Shown: positions 32,551-41,722, counted from the first letter of the stretch. The stretch is 64,000 nucleotides of DNA from Pedobacter westerhofensis (GCF_900182595.1 NZ_FXTN01000002.1:310001-374000), one strand, 5' to 3'. Notes: generated by a model from the letters alone, not told the origin. Numbers and translations: made by a program.

Positions 32551-35274
32551 ATGGAGAAGGGTGTTAAAAGTATAAGACAGGCTAGAGGAAAATACTTTAC
32601 AAATTTGAGCAAAGGCAACTTCCTTGTCCTGGAGGCCGATTCAGAATGTTCGTTTATCGTTTCGGAATGGCTGAAAGATACTACGGATAAAGACAAAAAT
32701 AGCCTGGTATGGCTTCTGGAAGATGCACAGCGCACGGATATACTTCTTGAAAGAAGGGTACAAGTACTGAATAAGCTGGCGATTCCCAGAGCTAAGTGCG
32801 GCAGTGTACCTATGTTTTATCTCGAAGCAAGCCTCACGAATAAGATCAATAAAAATGCGAAGTCTGGTTATCTCATTCGTGGTCAATGTCCCTCTGTTGT
32901 GAAACAGGCAGTTTGGAGTGCTACGAAAGGAGGCCCCAGATTAGGAGAAACTTCCCTGTCTTACGGGGACAATGTTTATCTGGCCATTACAACCGAAGGC
33001 CTAAACGGGCATGAATTGCTGATAGAGGTTTATCAGCGGAAGGGTATGATGCAGGATGATAAAATCGTGAGACGGATCAGGACAAAGTGCGTTAACGGCA
33101 AAGTAGACATTCTGATCGCAAATACTTACGCCTGGTATGCTACCATGAAAAATGGCCCTGCAAAAGCGGAATTGTATATTAAGGTAAAGGACACCATTAG
33201 TGGTAATTATATTCTGGATGATCATAAGGACGATGCACATGCCCGATTTCTCCGGATGGACAATAAAGTTGTCAATAGAGCTGTTGCGCCACCTTCCAAT
33301 GTAACTATTGTAAAAACGGGCGATAAACTGCCAAATCTGAAACGTGAAGACCAGTGCAGGTTTACCCAAATAGAGGTAACCGATGGAGCAGACCGCGTCA
33401 TTCTATTTGATGAAGGGAAAATAAAGCTTAAAGGCGCTACCTCCAAGGAGTTTTTTATGGATGAAAAGCTGCATTACGACTTCGGTAAGTACACTTTAAA
33501 ACCTCAGGCAAAAGCTATTCTTGATAAAATGGCAGCCCTGCTAATGGAGATGCCCTTTATTCCGGTTGAACTGGGATCACATACAGACAGGTTTGGGACG
33601 GATGCTTTCAATAAAGATCTGTCTGAAAAGCGGGCCAAAGCAGCGATGGATTACCTGATATCTAAGAACGTAGCTGCCTCACGCATCACTTCAAAAGGAT
33701 ATGGCAAAACCATGCTCGCTGATAAAAACCCTGAGCTCAGCAGGGAGGATAGTGAGGTCAACAGGCGTACAACTTTAAGGCTCAGAATCTTTTCTCACGA
33801 TGCGCAAAGTCTGGTCTTTGAAACAGTCAAGCCCGGCATTTCATTGAAGAAGCAATTGCCTATCAAGATTCATGATTATCATACAAAGGGACTTTGTAAT
33901 TTTATTTCCAACAAGCACACCACTGACATTCCTTATAGTGCGATTACTCCGAGTAATAAAAAAGATAGCCTGGCATTAGAGGGGGATACCATAAAGCCAT
34001 GGATCTATGGACCTATGGATAATATGGTCACGGGTTTTGACTATATCTTTCCTCATCTCCGTTCACCCAACAGTTTTTTTTTTTATATCAATTCCTGCCG
34101 GTATTTTTCTGACAAGGAAAAGCCAAGTCTGATCATCAAAGTTTACTCTGATATCAAATGGGAATTCGCTTTCTTTTTAGATATGAGCAGTCCATTAAAT
34201 GTGGGATGGAAAGGCGGAGAGAATATGACGCCCAGCCGCCTGGAGGAATTGAGGAAGAGTGCAGCGAAGCTTGGGATGGCACATTACAATCAAACTACCG
34301 AAATAGATTTTGGGGTAAAGCTTTCTTCAAGCTGGAACAAGGATGGTGATAATTATACGAAAAAGGAAGAATATACAAAGAAGTTCAGCAAAGAAATCAA
34401 AGCGCTATACAGCGTAATTAGTTCTGTTAAGGAAGCTACAAGGGGACTTACTGCTGGTACCGGTGGTGCTCCGCGGGAGAAGAAATTTGGTACCACTACC
34501 GCAATGACTATTAAAATACTTGCCCCGAAATTTGCTTTGGGGGTAAAGTGGCAACTGGCCAGAGGCAGCAAAAAGAGAGTTAAAACGGCAGAAATTGGTA
34601 CTGAATACAAGATCTTTTTTCATGCTGAGCCTCTGATTGGTATGGATCTCACCATTGATTTGTTGAACCTGGCTATCACAGCTGCCTCTGCAGCGGCCGG
34701 AAATCCAATGGCCGCCGACATCTTTATTATGATCAAAAACTGGGCAGCGAAAGGTTACAAGAGTAAGCGTGCAGAATTCTCCTTCGATATGTACATCGAC
34801 TTTGTTTTGAAAGGCACAATTGAAGGGGGGCTAAATGATATCACTATTAACACTGCCTCTGATCAGTTAGAAGTTGCAGCCGACCTGAGTCTGAAAATAA
34901 CAGGAACATTGAAAGCCGGTGTGAGCCTTAAAGCCAAAGCAGTATTAATTGAAGCAGGGCCAAATGAAACTGATGTACATGCCTCGGCAACGGTAAGTGC
35001 AGATTTGACCGTGGGGATCACGGCTAAACATATGTTTAAATATGATTCGAATGAGGGGCTTATTTATAAACCCGGACTGGTAGTTGATCCCTGTGTTGGC
35101 AATGTTGTTGTAATGATAGATGTGGGCATAAGTTACCGCAAAATATCTGCCGACTGGACCCCCGTAAATGAATCGGGTACGCGCGAGTTCTGGGAAGGAT
35201 TTGACATCATGGAGAAGTTGTCTGCGGTGAGTGGTGTTTCTCCAAGCATTACGTTGATTTCAAAAAAGAGTTAA
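32551..35274 (+). CDS. Candidate T6SS effector with central OmpA-like peptidoglycan-binding domain
   Basis: 907 residues from ATG 32551 (a TTG at 32539 would overlap the PAAR gene). No signal peptide, which fits delivery by the T6SS. Residues about 1-285 are beta-rich and unrecognised. An OmpA-like domain follows (LHYDFGKYTLKPQAKAILDK, ELGSHTDRFG, LSEKRAKAAMDYLI, SKGYGKT, VNRRTTLRL; about 300-415). The C-terminal third has a hydrophobic helical pair (LLNLAITAASAAAGNPMAAD) and then a run of alternating beta strands. No catalytic motif was seen. An OmpA domain would hold the protein to the target's peptidoglycan; the C-terminus could be a membrane-active toxin. Confidence 0.65.
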   Translation: MEKGVKSIRQARGKYFTNLSKGNFLVLEADSECSFIVSEWLKDTTDKDKNSLVWLLEDAQRTDILLERRVQVLNKLAIPRAKCGSVPMFYLEASLTNKINKNAKSGYLIRGQCPSVVKQAVWSATKGGPRLGETSLSYGDNVYLAITTEGLNGHELLIEVYQRKGMMQDDKIVRRIRTKCVNGKVDILIANTYAWYATMKNGPAKAELYIKVKDTISGNYILDDHKDDAHARFLRMDNKVVNRAVAPPSNVTIVKTGDKLPNLKREDQCRFTQIEVTDGADRVILFDEGKIKLKGATSKEFFMDEKLHYDFGKYTLKPQAKAILDKMAALLMEMPFIPVELGSHTDRFGTDAFNKDLSEKRAKAAMDYLISKNVAASRITSKGYGKTMLADKNPELSREDSEVNRRTTLRLRIFSHDAQSLVFETVKPGISLKKQLPIKIHDYHTKGLCNFISNKHTTDIPYSAITPSNKKDSLALEGDTIKPWIYGPMDNMVTGFDYIFPHLRSPNSFFFYINSCRYFSDKEKPSLIIKVYSDIKWEFAFFLDMSSPLNVGWKGGENMTPSRLEELRKSAAKLGMAHYNQTTEIDFGVKLSSSWNKDGDNYTKKEEYTKKFSKEIKALYSVISSVKEATRGLTAGTGGAPREKKFGTTTAMTIKILAPKFALGVKWQLARGSKKRVKTAEIGTEYKIFFHAEPLIGMDLTIDLLNLAITAASAAAGNPMAADIFIMIKNWAAKGYKSKRAEFSFDMYIDFVLKGTIEGGLNDITINTASDQLEVAADLSLKITGTLKAGVSLKAKAVLIEAGPNETDVHASATVSADLTVGITAKHMFKYDSNEGLIYKPGLVVDPCVGNVVVMIDVGISYRKISADWTPVNESGTREFWEGFDIMEKLSAVSGVSPSITLISKKS

Positions 35275-35299
35275 ATTGAATTATTATATTAAATAAAAT

Positions 35300-35980
35300 A
35301 TGAAAAAGGTTTTGATTTTTAGTGCATTAGTATTTATGACTACACAATATTGTCATTCGCAAAACGTAGATCTCGCTACGCTGAAATTTCCACTGGCAAA
35401 GTCTGCCGTAGAAAAATATCATCTTGTAGATCAGGAGTTGAATGCAGCGGGGAAATACCAAAGACTGAGCACTACAGATGCTGGTGTTTTAAATTATGAC
35501 AAACAAAAGCTGGCAGGAAAAAACGCAGCTTCCAATAATTTTGAGAATACAAATTCAGTGACTTTCTTTAATGATGAGGCGACGAAGAAAATCGATGGTT
35601 ATCAGCTCAAAACATTCACTGCTGCGGAGAGTAAAAAGCTGTTGGCTTCCCTAAATACCAAATTTGGAAAGCCAGGCTACGATTATGGAAAGGATATCAG
35701 GATGAGGATATGGGAAAGTGCCGATAAGAAGGTGCTGTATCTTTTTGAATACAGAAGTGGCGCTGCCGCGAAGTCCTCTGAATTGGCTGAATTAAAAGTT
35801 CTTAATGCCAGTGCAACAGTGCTGGTGAATTATTTTTTAGGTGCAGGATTTGGTCGATACAAAGATTACCTTTTGACAAAAGCCAGGAAAACACCAGCTT
35901 ATACCTATACCGACTTCCTCAAAGAAATGAAGGCCAGGGGCAGTATGACTTATTTGCAAGGCAGTAACACCGTAAAATAA
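35300..35980 (+). CDS. Unrecognised exported protein, candidate immunity or accessory factor
   Basis: 226 residues with a signal peptide (MKKVLIFSALVFMTTQYCHS, cleavage likely before QNVD). No known domain. The mature part contains a charged central segment (KIDGYQLKTFTAAESKKLLA) and a C-terminal FGRYKDYLLTKARKTPAYTY stretch. It starts 25 bases after the candidate effector. A periplasmic location suits an immunity protein against an envelope-acting toxin, but nothing in the sequence proves it. Confidence 0.65.
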   Translation: MKKVLIFSALVFMTTQYCHSQNVDLATLKFPLAKSAVEKYHLVDQELNAAGKYQRLSTTDAGVLNYDKQKLAGKNAASNNFENTNSVTFFNDEATKKIDGYQLKTFTAAESKKLLASLNTKFGKPGYDYGKDIRMRIWESADKKVLYLFEYRSGAAAKSSELAELKVLNASATVLVNYFLGAGFGRYKDYLLTKARKTPAYTYTDFLKEMKARGSMTYLQGSNTVK

Positions 35981-35985
35981 AGATC

Positions 35986-36759
35986 ATGACAGAACCGTAT
36001 TATCAGGTAGACTTTATTGCTGTAGGATGCAAGTTTGAAATTCTGATCAATGATCTCAGCCTGCTATCTCTGACAATCAATAGCCAGGCATCAACCTTGA
36101 TTCCTTTAAATTCAGGAATATTCAAAACGGGCCAGCAGAAACTTGAAATTAAAATATATCCTTTGGAAGGACAAGAATTTCTGCACCCGCAGGCAGCATT
36201 CAGCTATGAGATAAAAATTTATGATGTGAAGTTTGGGTTTGAACTGAAAGATACGCTGGGGGGGGACAAATTTCCTGCTGTTGGTGTTTCCAAAAAATTG
36301 AGAAGTCTTGAACATGTTCAGAATTTTCATGCCGAAGTACCTTACGTAACGGACACCTGGCAAAAAGGACAAATATTGGCGGACGTTAAGGATCTGAACG
36401 ACAAATTGAAGCGTGCCTATTCAAAAATTGCTATGCTGATTAGAAATAAGGAATATGAGCGTTTGAAGATGGAGTTTGCAAATCGTGAACAGACAATGGC
36501 CACCGCCATGTACCTCAGTAAAGAAGATTCGGACGCCCGTTTAAGCTCATTGATCGAAGATATCGAAGCCGGATTTGAGGCGATGCCTGTACATCCAACT
36601 GCGGTTATGCGAATTTTCGGGAGTGGTAAACTGGCAGCATATAAAAAGCTGAACGGGGAACCTGCATTTGGATTGCTAAATCATAAAACGGGTGAAGAGC
36701 TACTGCTCGACCTGGCGTTCTATGTGCCTCAGGGAAGTACTGAATTTGAATTAATATAA
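35986..36759 (+). CDS. Unrecognised cytosolic protein in effector block
   Basis: 257 residues, no signal peptide. The first 90 residues look like a beta-sandwich (YYQVDFIAVGCKFEILINDL, STLIPLNSGIFKTGQQKLEI) and the middle is helical (DVKDLNDKLKRAYSKIAMLI, then many basic and acidic residues). No family name can be given with confidence. It starts 6 bases after the previous gene, so 32070-36759 reads as one operon. Confidence 0.65.
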   Translation: MTEPYYQVDFIAVGCKFEILINDLSLLSLTINSQASTLIPLNSGIFKTGQQKLEIKIYPLEGQEFLHPQAAFSYEIKIYDVKFGFELKDTLGGDKFPAVGVSKKLRSLEHVQNFHAEVPYVTDTWQKGQILADVKDLNDKLKRAYSKIAMLIRNKEYERLKMEFANREQTMATAMYLSKEDSDARLSSLIEDIEAGFEAMPVHPTAVMRIFGSGKLAAYKKLNGEPAFGLLNHKTGEELLLDLAFYVPQGSTEFELI

Positions 36760-36796
36760 GTTTTGTGTAACGCTTTTAAAATGTCCAGCCTGTAGT

Positions 36797-38230
36797 ATGT
36801 TTAAAAACCTTTGTCTAACTATACTTTTGCTTTTTACAGTACTTCACTGTTTTTCTGCTACCTCTGATAATGTAACGGTAGATAGCATCATCAATCCGAA
36901 AATTGCCGGTACTGGCTATGTAAGTGATGCCGGTCATATTCTTAACCAGGCAACTACGGCAGAAGTCAATGCCATTCTGAAGCAGCTGGACACAGACACT
37001 ACTGCCCAGGTTGCTGTGGTATTGGTGAATACAATTGGAACAAAGGTTCCAAAAGACTTTGCTACAGATTTGTTCAGACACTGGCAACTGGGATATAAGG
37101 GTTTAAATAATGGCTTACTGATACTGATTGTTAAGGACCAGCGCAGGGTAGAATTCGAAGTGGGATATGGTTTGGAGGGCGTAATACCTGATATCATCTC
37201 CAATCGGATACAGCAGCAGTCGATGATACCGTATTTGAAAAAGGGCGATTATAATGCTGCGGTACTGGAAGGAGTGAAAAACCTTGCAGAGAGAGTTTCC
37301 ACTGAAAAAAATACCAGCGCTGAACGGACAGATGACGCAGACCAGTCGTTTGTGTACAGGATACTTTTTTCAAGTCTTGCCTGCGGACTACATGTGGTCT
37401 TTACATTCATCCTGGTACTGGCTTCCAAAAAATCGAAGTTGAGGCAATCGCCTGTACTTGTGATGATTGCTGTGATTTTTGCCCCTCCAATTGTCATTAT
37501 GCTTCTTGGGGCCTTAACTTCCATCGAAATCAATTATATCATTGTGCTTATCATTGTATATTGTACATGGGCAATCTTTTACGGCTATTATTTTCATCAT
37601 CTCAAGGTTTTTGGCAAACGGGATGCGAAAAATATCTCCAGAGACATACAATATAATAAATGGAAAGAAGCCACAAGAGGACTGGGTACATATACACTTC
37701 TCTTTCCGCTCCCTTATTTGATATTTTTTTATACAAAAATTCAGGGGAAACTGAAGAACCTGCGCTATTTGCCCTATGACTGTCCGAAATGTAACGCTAA
37801 AATGCATTTGGTGACTACAGATCAGGAATCCTTACTTACTGATGCTGAAAAATGTGCTGAAAAACTTGGCGGCGTAACTTACGATGTTTGGCAATGTGAT
37901 AACGATGAGAACATACTAAAAGTAGAGTTAACTGCAGGAAATTCTAAAGTGATCAGGTGCCAGAAGTGTAAGAATTTTACCGCAGTGCACACCGACCATA
38001 AGATCGACAGAAAAGCAGATTATACACACATCGGCGAGGGACATGATCAATATCTTTGTGAATTCTGTAAAGCTGAATTTGCAATTGCCTTTATTCTTCC
38101 GCAACTGATCATGAGCACGCCTGGAAACTCATCAGATAATGATTCCAGTTCAGGCAGCAGCAGTTCCGGTTCTTCGGATAGTTGGGGAGGAGGATCTTCC
38201 GGTGGTGGTGGATCTGGTAGCAGTTATTAA
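36797..38230 (+). CDS. TPM-domain (YgcG-type) membrane protein with zinc-ribbon-like motifs
   Basis: 477 residues. A signal peptide (LCLTILLLFTVLHCFSA) precedes a TPM domain (residues about 40-165: GYVSDAGHILNQATTAEVNA, AQVAVVLVNTIG, LGYKGLNNGLLILIVKDQRR, EVGYGLEGVIPD). Two to three membrane helices follow near 190-260 and 305, then three CxxC pairs (YDCPKCNA, IRCQKCKN, YLCEFCKA) suggesting zinc ribbons, and a Ser/Gly-rich tail ending GGSGSSY. TPM proteins have been linked to photosystem repair and phosphatase activity, but their bacterial role is unclear. It probably belongs to the same transcript as its neighbours. Confidence 0.83.
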   Translation: MFKNLCLTILLLFTVLHCFSATSDNVTVDSIINPKIAGTGYVSDAGHILNQATTAEVNAILKQLDTDTTAQVAVVLVNTIGTKVPKDFATDLFRHWQLGYKGLNNGLLILIVKDQRRVEFEVGYGLEGVIPDIISNRIQQQSMIPYLKKGDYNAAVLEGVKNLAERVSTEKNTSAERTDDADQSFVYRILFSSLACGLHVVFTFILVLASKKSKLRQSPVLVMIAVIFAPPIVIMLLGALTSIEINYIIVLIIVYCTWAIFYGYYFHHLKVFGKRDAKNISRDIQYNKWKEATRGLGTYTLLFPLPYLIFFYTKIQGKLKNLRYLPYDCPKCNAKMHLVTTDQESLLTDAEKCAEKLGGVTYDVWQCDNDENILKVELTAGNSKVIRCQKCKNFTAVHTDHKIDRKADYTHIGEGHDQYLCEFCKAEFAIAFILPQLIMSTPGNSSDNDSSSGSSSSGSSDSWGGGSSGGGGSGSSY

Positions 38231-38233
38231 CAG

Positions 38234-38803
38234 ATGATGATTTCAGCTAAATATTTCTGTCTTCTAATAGGTCTATGTTTTTTTCTGTCCTGTGATCATA
38301 AAGATGGTGATGAGGCAATAGTGTCAAATATTCCTGCCGCCACACTGGTGCTGCAGGCAGCAGATAGTACGATCAACCAGTGGCTGAAAAATGATATTGA
38401 AGGGATTGAGTTTTTGAATTCCAGTGTATGGAAGATTGATGAGTATGTCGTTTTGAATAGTACACATAACCGCGGCTGTTTGTTGTTATTGAATCAGGAC
38501 AAGGACCCTAGAGCGGAATTAGATTACGTACAGGTGCTTTATGCCGCAAAAGAAGATGGTCGCTGGAAAATATATCTTGCTTCAATGCCCAATTTGGTCA
38601 TTCAGCGGATTTCTAAGGATGGTAAGTTTAGCGTTACCAGCTTAGAAAAACTATCCAGGGTAGGAAGAAAGGAATTAGATTCCAGATATAAAAACGTACT
38701 GGGACAAGTCAATGATAATTTTATCAATCAGGAATACAATTCTGATCTTAAAAACAATCAGAAGCGGTTTACGGCTGAAAAAGTAAAACACAGAAACATC
38801 TGA
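38234..38803 (+). CDS. Unrecognised lipoprotein
   Basis: 189 residues with a lipoprotein signal (MMISAKYFCLLIGLCFFLSC, lipobox LSC with Cys at 20). No family was recognised. It starts 4 bases after the TPM gene, indicating cotranscription. The mature part has a central VLQAADSTINQWLKNDIEG helix and a basic C-terminus. It could be an accessory lipoprotein of the TPM protein or another immunity-type lipoprotein. Confidence 0.7.
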   Translation: MMISAKYFCLLIGLCFFLSCDHKDGDEAIVSNIPAATLVLQAADSTINQWLKNDIEGIEFLNSSVWKIDEYVVLNSTHNRGCLLLLNQDKDPRAELDYVQVLYAAKEDGRWKIYLASMPNLVIQRISKDGKFSVTSLEKLSRVGRKELDSRYKNVLGQVNDNFINQEYNSDLKNNQKRFTAEKVKHRNI

Positions 38804-38853
38804 ATATTAACTTTAGCTTAGAACATTGGAATCGGTGAACAATATTTAGAATA

Positions 38854-39279
38854 ATGTTTATGAGAAAATATTTTGTGCTACTTATTTTAATAATAAGATT
38901 TTATGCTGTTGCAGCGCAAATGCCACCCATCAAAAGGGATTTAGAATTAAATTCCTTTTATACAGCACAGTCTGATCAGTGTATGAACGTGATATTGAGA
39001 TTAAAGGTGTCTGCTGCCAAATCTGGATTGCTATGCACAATTACTAAAAATGAGGTTAAGCTCAGAGGCAATCTGGTTAAAGATTCGCAGAAAGTAAATC
39101 GTGATACCCCTAACCTTTATAGATTCTATCTTTCAAAACAATCTGTTCCCTTATTAATGATTCGATTCTATAAAGAAGATAGTGACTACAAGGCAATGAT
39201 TTATAATCAGGAATATTTGGAGATCTTTAAACCATGCTTCGATCTTAAAGGTATTGAAATGACATTGAATCAAAACTGA
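38854..39279 (+). CDS. Unrecognised small exported protein
   Basis: 141 residues from ATG 38854, or two codons fewer from the ATG at 38860 (MRKYFVLLILIIRFYAVAAQ), which gives a cleaner signal peptide. The mature part is 120 residues with two cysteines, no membrane helix and no known motif. It is the last gene of the effector/accessory block before the inverted-repeat element. Confidence 0.6.
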   Translation: MFMRKYFVLLILIIRFYAVAAQMPPIKRDLELNSFYTAQSDQCMNVILRLKVSAAKSGLLCTITKNEVKLRGNLVKDSQKVNRDTPNLYRFYLSKQSVPLLMIRFYKEDSDYKAMIYNQEYLEIFKPCFDLKGIEMTLNQN

Positions 39280-39300
39280 TGCTACGGAACATATAAAAAC

Positions 39301-39444
39301 ATGAATTTCACAGATGTCCAAGATACTTTAAAACTTGAAACCTCGCCCTATTCAATAGTTCAGCGGGATGGTAGACAGTCAACCCATTTTTTTGCCGGTA
39401 TAGCTATTTTTGTACAAGACAATGGCTATGGTATAAGCCTATAG
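39301..39444 (+). pseudogene. Possible 47-codon gene remnant
   Basis: The frame starts MNFTDVQDTLKLETSPYSIV and ends at TAG 39444. FTD...KL...P is vaguely like the start of the protein at 31071 (VDFTDQFYLKLQLKP), which might make it a decayed relative, but only a handful of positions agree. It lies 22 bases after the preceding gene. It may be meaningless. Confidence 0.25.
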
Positions 39445-39455
39445 CTGGTTGGCTC

Positions 39456-39573
39456 CTTTTCAATAACTGCGACGTAACTGCAACGAAATTACGGAATGAG
39501 AGCGCTATTTTGGTTTTTAGCTAGTGCAGTTATACCGTAGGGTCATCGCAGTTATGTCGCAGTTATTGAAAAG
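39456..39573. repeat. 118-bp element bounded by 26-bp inverted repeats
   Basis: The left arm at 39456-39481 (CTTTTCAATAACTGCGAC, then GTAACTGC) is the complement of the right arm at 39548-39573 except for one base. The interior of 66 bases has a further TGCAGTTATACC that echoes the arm sequence. The form suggests a miniature mobile element, a REP-type palindrome or a site used by a recombinase. No coding potential and no obvious target-site duplication were seen. Confidence 0.7.
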
Positions 39574-39676
39574 AAAGACCTAACTTACAACTTTGCTGCA
39601 TACCCCCCCGGGCTTCAATAAAGGCTTGCTCCGCAGATTCAACAAAGCTTGTATGATCATGGTAAGTCCTGGTTAA

Positions 39677-40405
39677 TTACTGCCCAACCTTTAAAAGTAT
39701 AGGAAATTTCACCTCCTTCTGCCCGGCACCCCAGGTTGCATACAACTCTGAAATAACCAGGTCTATGGGGCTGCTATTGTTTGCTTTTTCATAATGCTGT
39801 ACGGCAGACCACGTATTAAGATATCCAATTAGCTGATCAAAATTCCAGGATGTTTTGATATACAGCTCGGGCACCGAGGATTCCCGGAAAGGAAATGGCA
39901 GTGTCTGATAGCCCTGGTCTATAAATTTACGTTCATCATCCCAGTAATGTCCTAGAATAGTTTTATATAATTTGTGTATAATGATATCTACCTGCTCATC
40001 AATCTGCATTACGCCATAACCAAAAACTGCAATTACTCCACCAGGCTTCAGTGTTCTTTTAACTTCTGCATAGAAGGCGCTGAAATCAAACCAGTGAATG
40101 GCCTGGGCAACTGTAATTAAATCGAATGTCTGATCTGCGAAACTGCTCCGGTCAGAACTTTGAAGCAAATAGGTAATGTTATCTTTCTGCACAGCGTGAG
40201 CCAATTGGTTCTCACTGATATCAGTTCCAAACACCTCAGTGAAATGTTCGGCCAGCACTGTGGCTACCTGCCCGTTTCCTGTCGCACAATCCCATGCTGT
40301 ATGGTGTGCGCTCACCAGTGAAAAAAGAAAGTCGTATAGTTCCTGTGGATAGGTCGGCCTGAACTTTGCATAGCCTGCTGATTGTACTGAAAAATTATCC
40401 TTCAT
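39677..40405 (-). CDS. Class I SAM-dependent methyltransferase
   Basis: 242 residues. The SAM-binding motif I is AWDCATGNGQVATVLAEHF (residues about 38-56), followed by FGTDISENQL, then DLITVAQAIHWFDFSAFYAE and GGVIAVFGYG. This is the common small methyltransferase type (UbiE/YafE-like) of unknown substrate. The gene has no operon partner and is divergent from the SDR at 40657. Confidence 0.88.
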   Translation of the reverse strand: MKDNFSVQSAGYAKFRPTYPQELYDFLFSLVSAHHTAWDCATGNGQVATVLAEHFTEVFGTDISENQLAHAVQKDNITYLLQSSDRSSFADQTFDLITVAQAIHWFDFSAFYAEVKRTLKPGGVIAVFGYGVMQIDEQVDIIIHKLYKTILGHYWDDERKFIDQGYQTLPFPFRESSVPELYIKTSWNFDQLIGYLNTWSAVQHYEKANNSSPIDLVISELYATWGAGQKEVKFPILLKVGQ

Positions 40406-40626
40406 AAATGGGGGTACATTGTTAAGTCAAATCTGAATACATCTGTAAAACGTTTTTTTTTCTTAAAAAGTCTGTGAGATCAACTCAGACTGAAAGACCA
40501 TCCGCGGGTATCCTTTTATATCGTCGCTCATCTGCAATGGCTTCCAACCATATTTAAGAATTACAGGCAGTTTGTTTTTTGTAAGTTTTGCATTGATTCA
40601 TGCAATTTCCGCTTTGCCTGGCGCAC

Positions 40627-40634
40627 TAACTTTG
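40627..40634 (+). promoter_or_regulatory. TAnnTTTG promoter element before the SDR gene
   Basis: TAACTTTG matches the Bacteroidota -7 consensus exactly and lies 23 bases before the ATG at 40657, giving a short leader. A TTG at 40593-40595 is too far away to be the -33 element, so the assignment rests on the -7 match and location. The remaining 250-base divergent gap shows no other feature. Confidence 0.4.
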
Positions 40635-40656
40635 AGCATACAAAAACAAAGGCAAT

Positions 40657-41418
40657 ATGGAAAATTTAAATCAGTATCCTTCAATCAGGGATAAAGTAGT
40701 GGCAATATCAGGAGCCAGCAGTGGAATAGGAGAAGCCATCGCAAGACATCTGGCAAAAAAAGGAGCAAAGGTAGTTTTAGGAGCAAGGCGCACTGAAAAG
40801 TTAAAATCGATTGAAGCTGAAATAGCGGCAGAAGGAGGCCAGGTAGCTGTTGTTGCGCTGGATGTAACGAGCCTGGATAACTTCAGGGAATTCATTGCAG
40901 TAGCGGAGCAGAGCTTCGGAGGGATCGATGTCCTGGTGAACAATGCAGGAATTATGCCGCTGTCTATGATCAACAGCTACAAGACAGATGAATGGAACCA
41001 GATGATCGATGTAAACATTAAAGGCGTACTTAATGGGATCGCTTCGGCACTTCCATCATTCGAGAGAAAAAACAGCGGACAGTTTATCAACATTACATCG
41101 GTCGGAGATCGCTGGGTCGGTCCAACATCAACAGTGTATAGTGCAACTAAGTTTGCAGTCAGGGCAATCAGCGAGGGCCTGCGCCAGGAGGTGAGCAATC
41201 ACATCAGGGTAACTATAGTTGCTCCCGGTGCAACAGAATCTGAACTGTCCAATTCTATTTCAGATCCGGCGCTCAAAAAAATGGCTGATGAACAATTCAG
41301 GTCGGATACCATCCCTGCTGAAGCAATAGCCAGAGCAGTGGCCTTTGCAATCGAACAGCCGGAGGATGTGGATGTCAATGAACTTGTGGTACGCCCGACG
41401 GCTCAAAAAGCTTATTAA
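40657..41418 (+). CDS. Short-chain dehydrogenase/reductase (SDR)
   Basis: 253 residues, classical SDR. Nucleotide-binding motif AISGASSGIGEAIARH near residue 16, NNAG near residue 95, catalytic Tyr161 and Lys165 in YSATK. ARRTEK after strand 2 suggests NADP(H) preference. Substrate unknown. It stands alone and is followed by a small Atu4866-type gene after 61 bases. Confidence 0.92.
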   Translation: MENLNQYPSIRDKVVAISGASSGIGEAIARHLAKKGAKVVLGARRTEKLKSIEAEIAAEGGQVAVVALDVTSLDNFREFIAVAEQSFGGIDVLVNNAGIMPLSMINSYKTDEWNQMIDVNIKGVLNGIASALPSFERKNSGQFINITSVGDRWVGPTSTVYSATKFAVRAISEGLRQEVSNHIRVTIVAPGATESELSNSISDPALKKMADEQFRSDTIPAEAIARAVAFAIEQPEDVDVNELVVRPTAQKAY

Positions 41419-41479
41419 TCTTCGGTTTATATTGGTATAGATTTTGAATAATCTTTAATTTTAAACTATCTCAGATCAT

Positions 41480-41722
41480 ATGAAAACAGATCATAAATAT
41501 ATAGGAATGTGGGTGACTGCAGATGGTCACATCCGCCAGGAACTTCTGCCCGACGGACGGTACGATGAGGCAAGAGGGAATAAGCAAAGTGCCTACCAGG
41601 GAAATTATCAGATAACCGGTGACCATATCGACTATCAGGATGACACTGGCTTTGAAGCAGATGGTGATTTCAAAGATGATGTGCTTTACCATGCAGGGAT
41701 GATCCTGTACAGGGAAAAGTAA
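41480..41722 (+). CDS. Atu4866-type small protein
   Basis: 80 residues resembling the Agrobacterium Atu4866 family of unknown function: YIGMWVTADGHIRQELLPDG, then YDEARG, YQGNYQITGDHIDYQDDTGF. Members are small beta-barrel proteins often found next to SDR genes, as here. The family is typically annotated only by name. Confidence 0.75.
   Translation: MKTDHKYIGMWVTADGHIRQELLPDGRYDEARGNKQSAYQGNYQITGDHIDYQDDTGFEADGDFKDDVLYHAGMILYREK

Larger units (their letters stand above)
39280..39676. other. Non-coding border of the T6SS accessory block
   Basis: 397 bases. It contains a 47-codon frame (39301-39444) and an inverted-repeat element (39456-39573), both listed separately. It also has a run of seven C followed by GGG at about 39604. 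The right 100 bases before the methyltransferase stop show no gene. This looks like the end of an exchangeable segment. Confidence 0.4.

Noticed and set aside
38120..38230. Ser/Gly-rich repeats as a microsatellite
   Set aside because: They encode the normal low-complexity tail of a TPM protein in frame, not an independent repeat.
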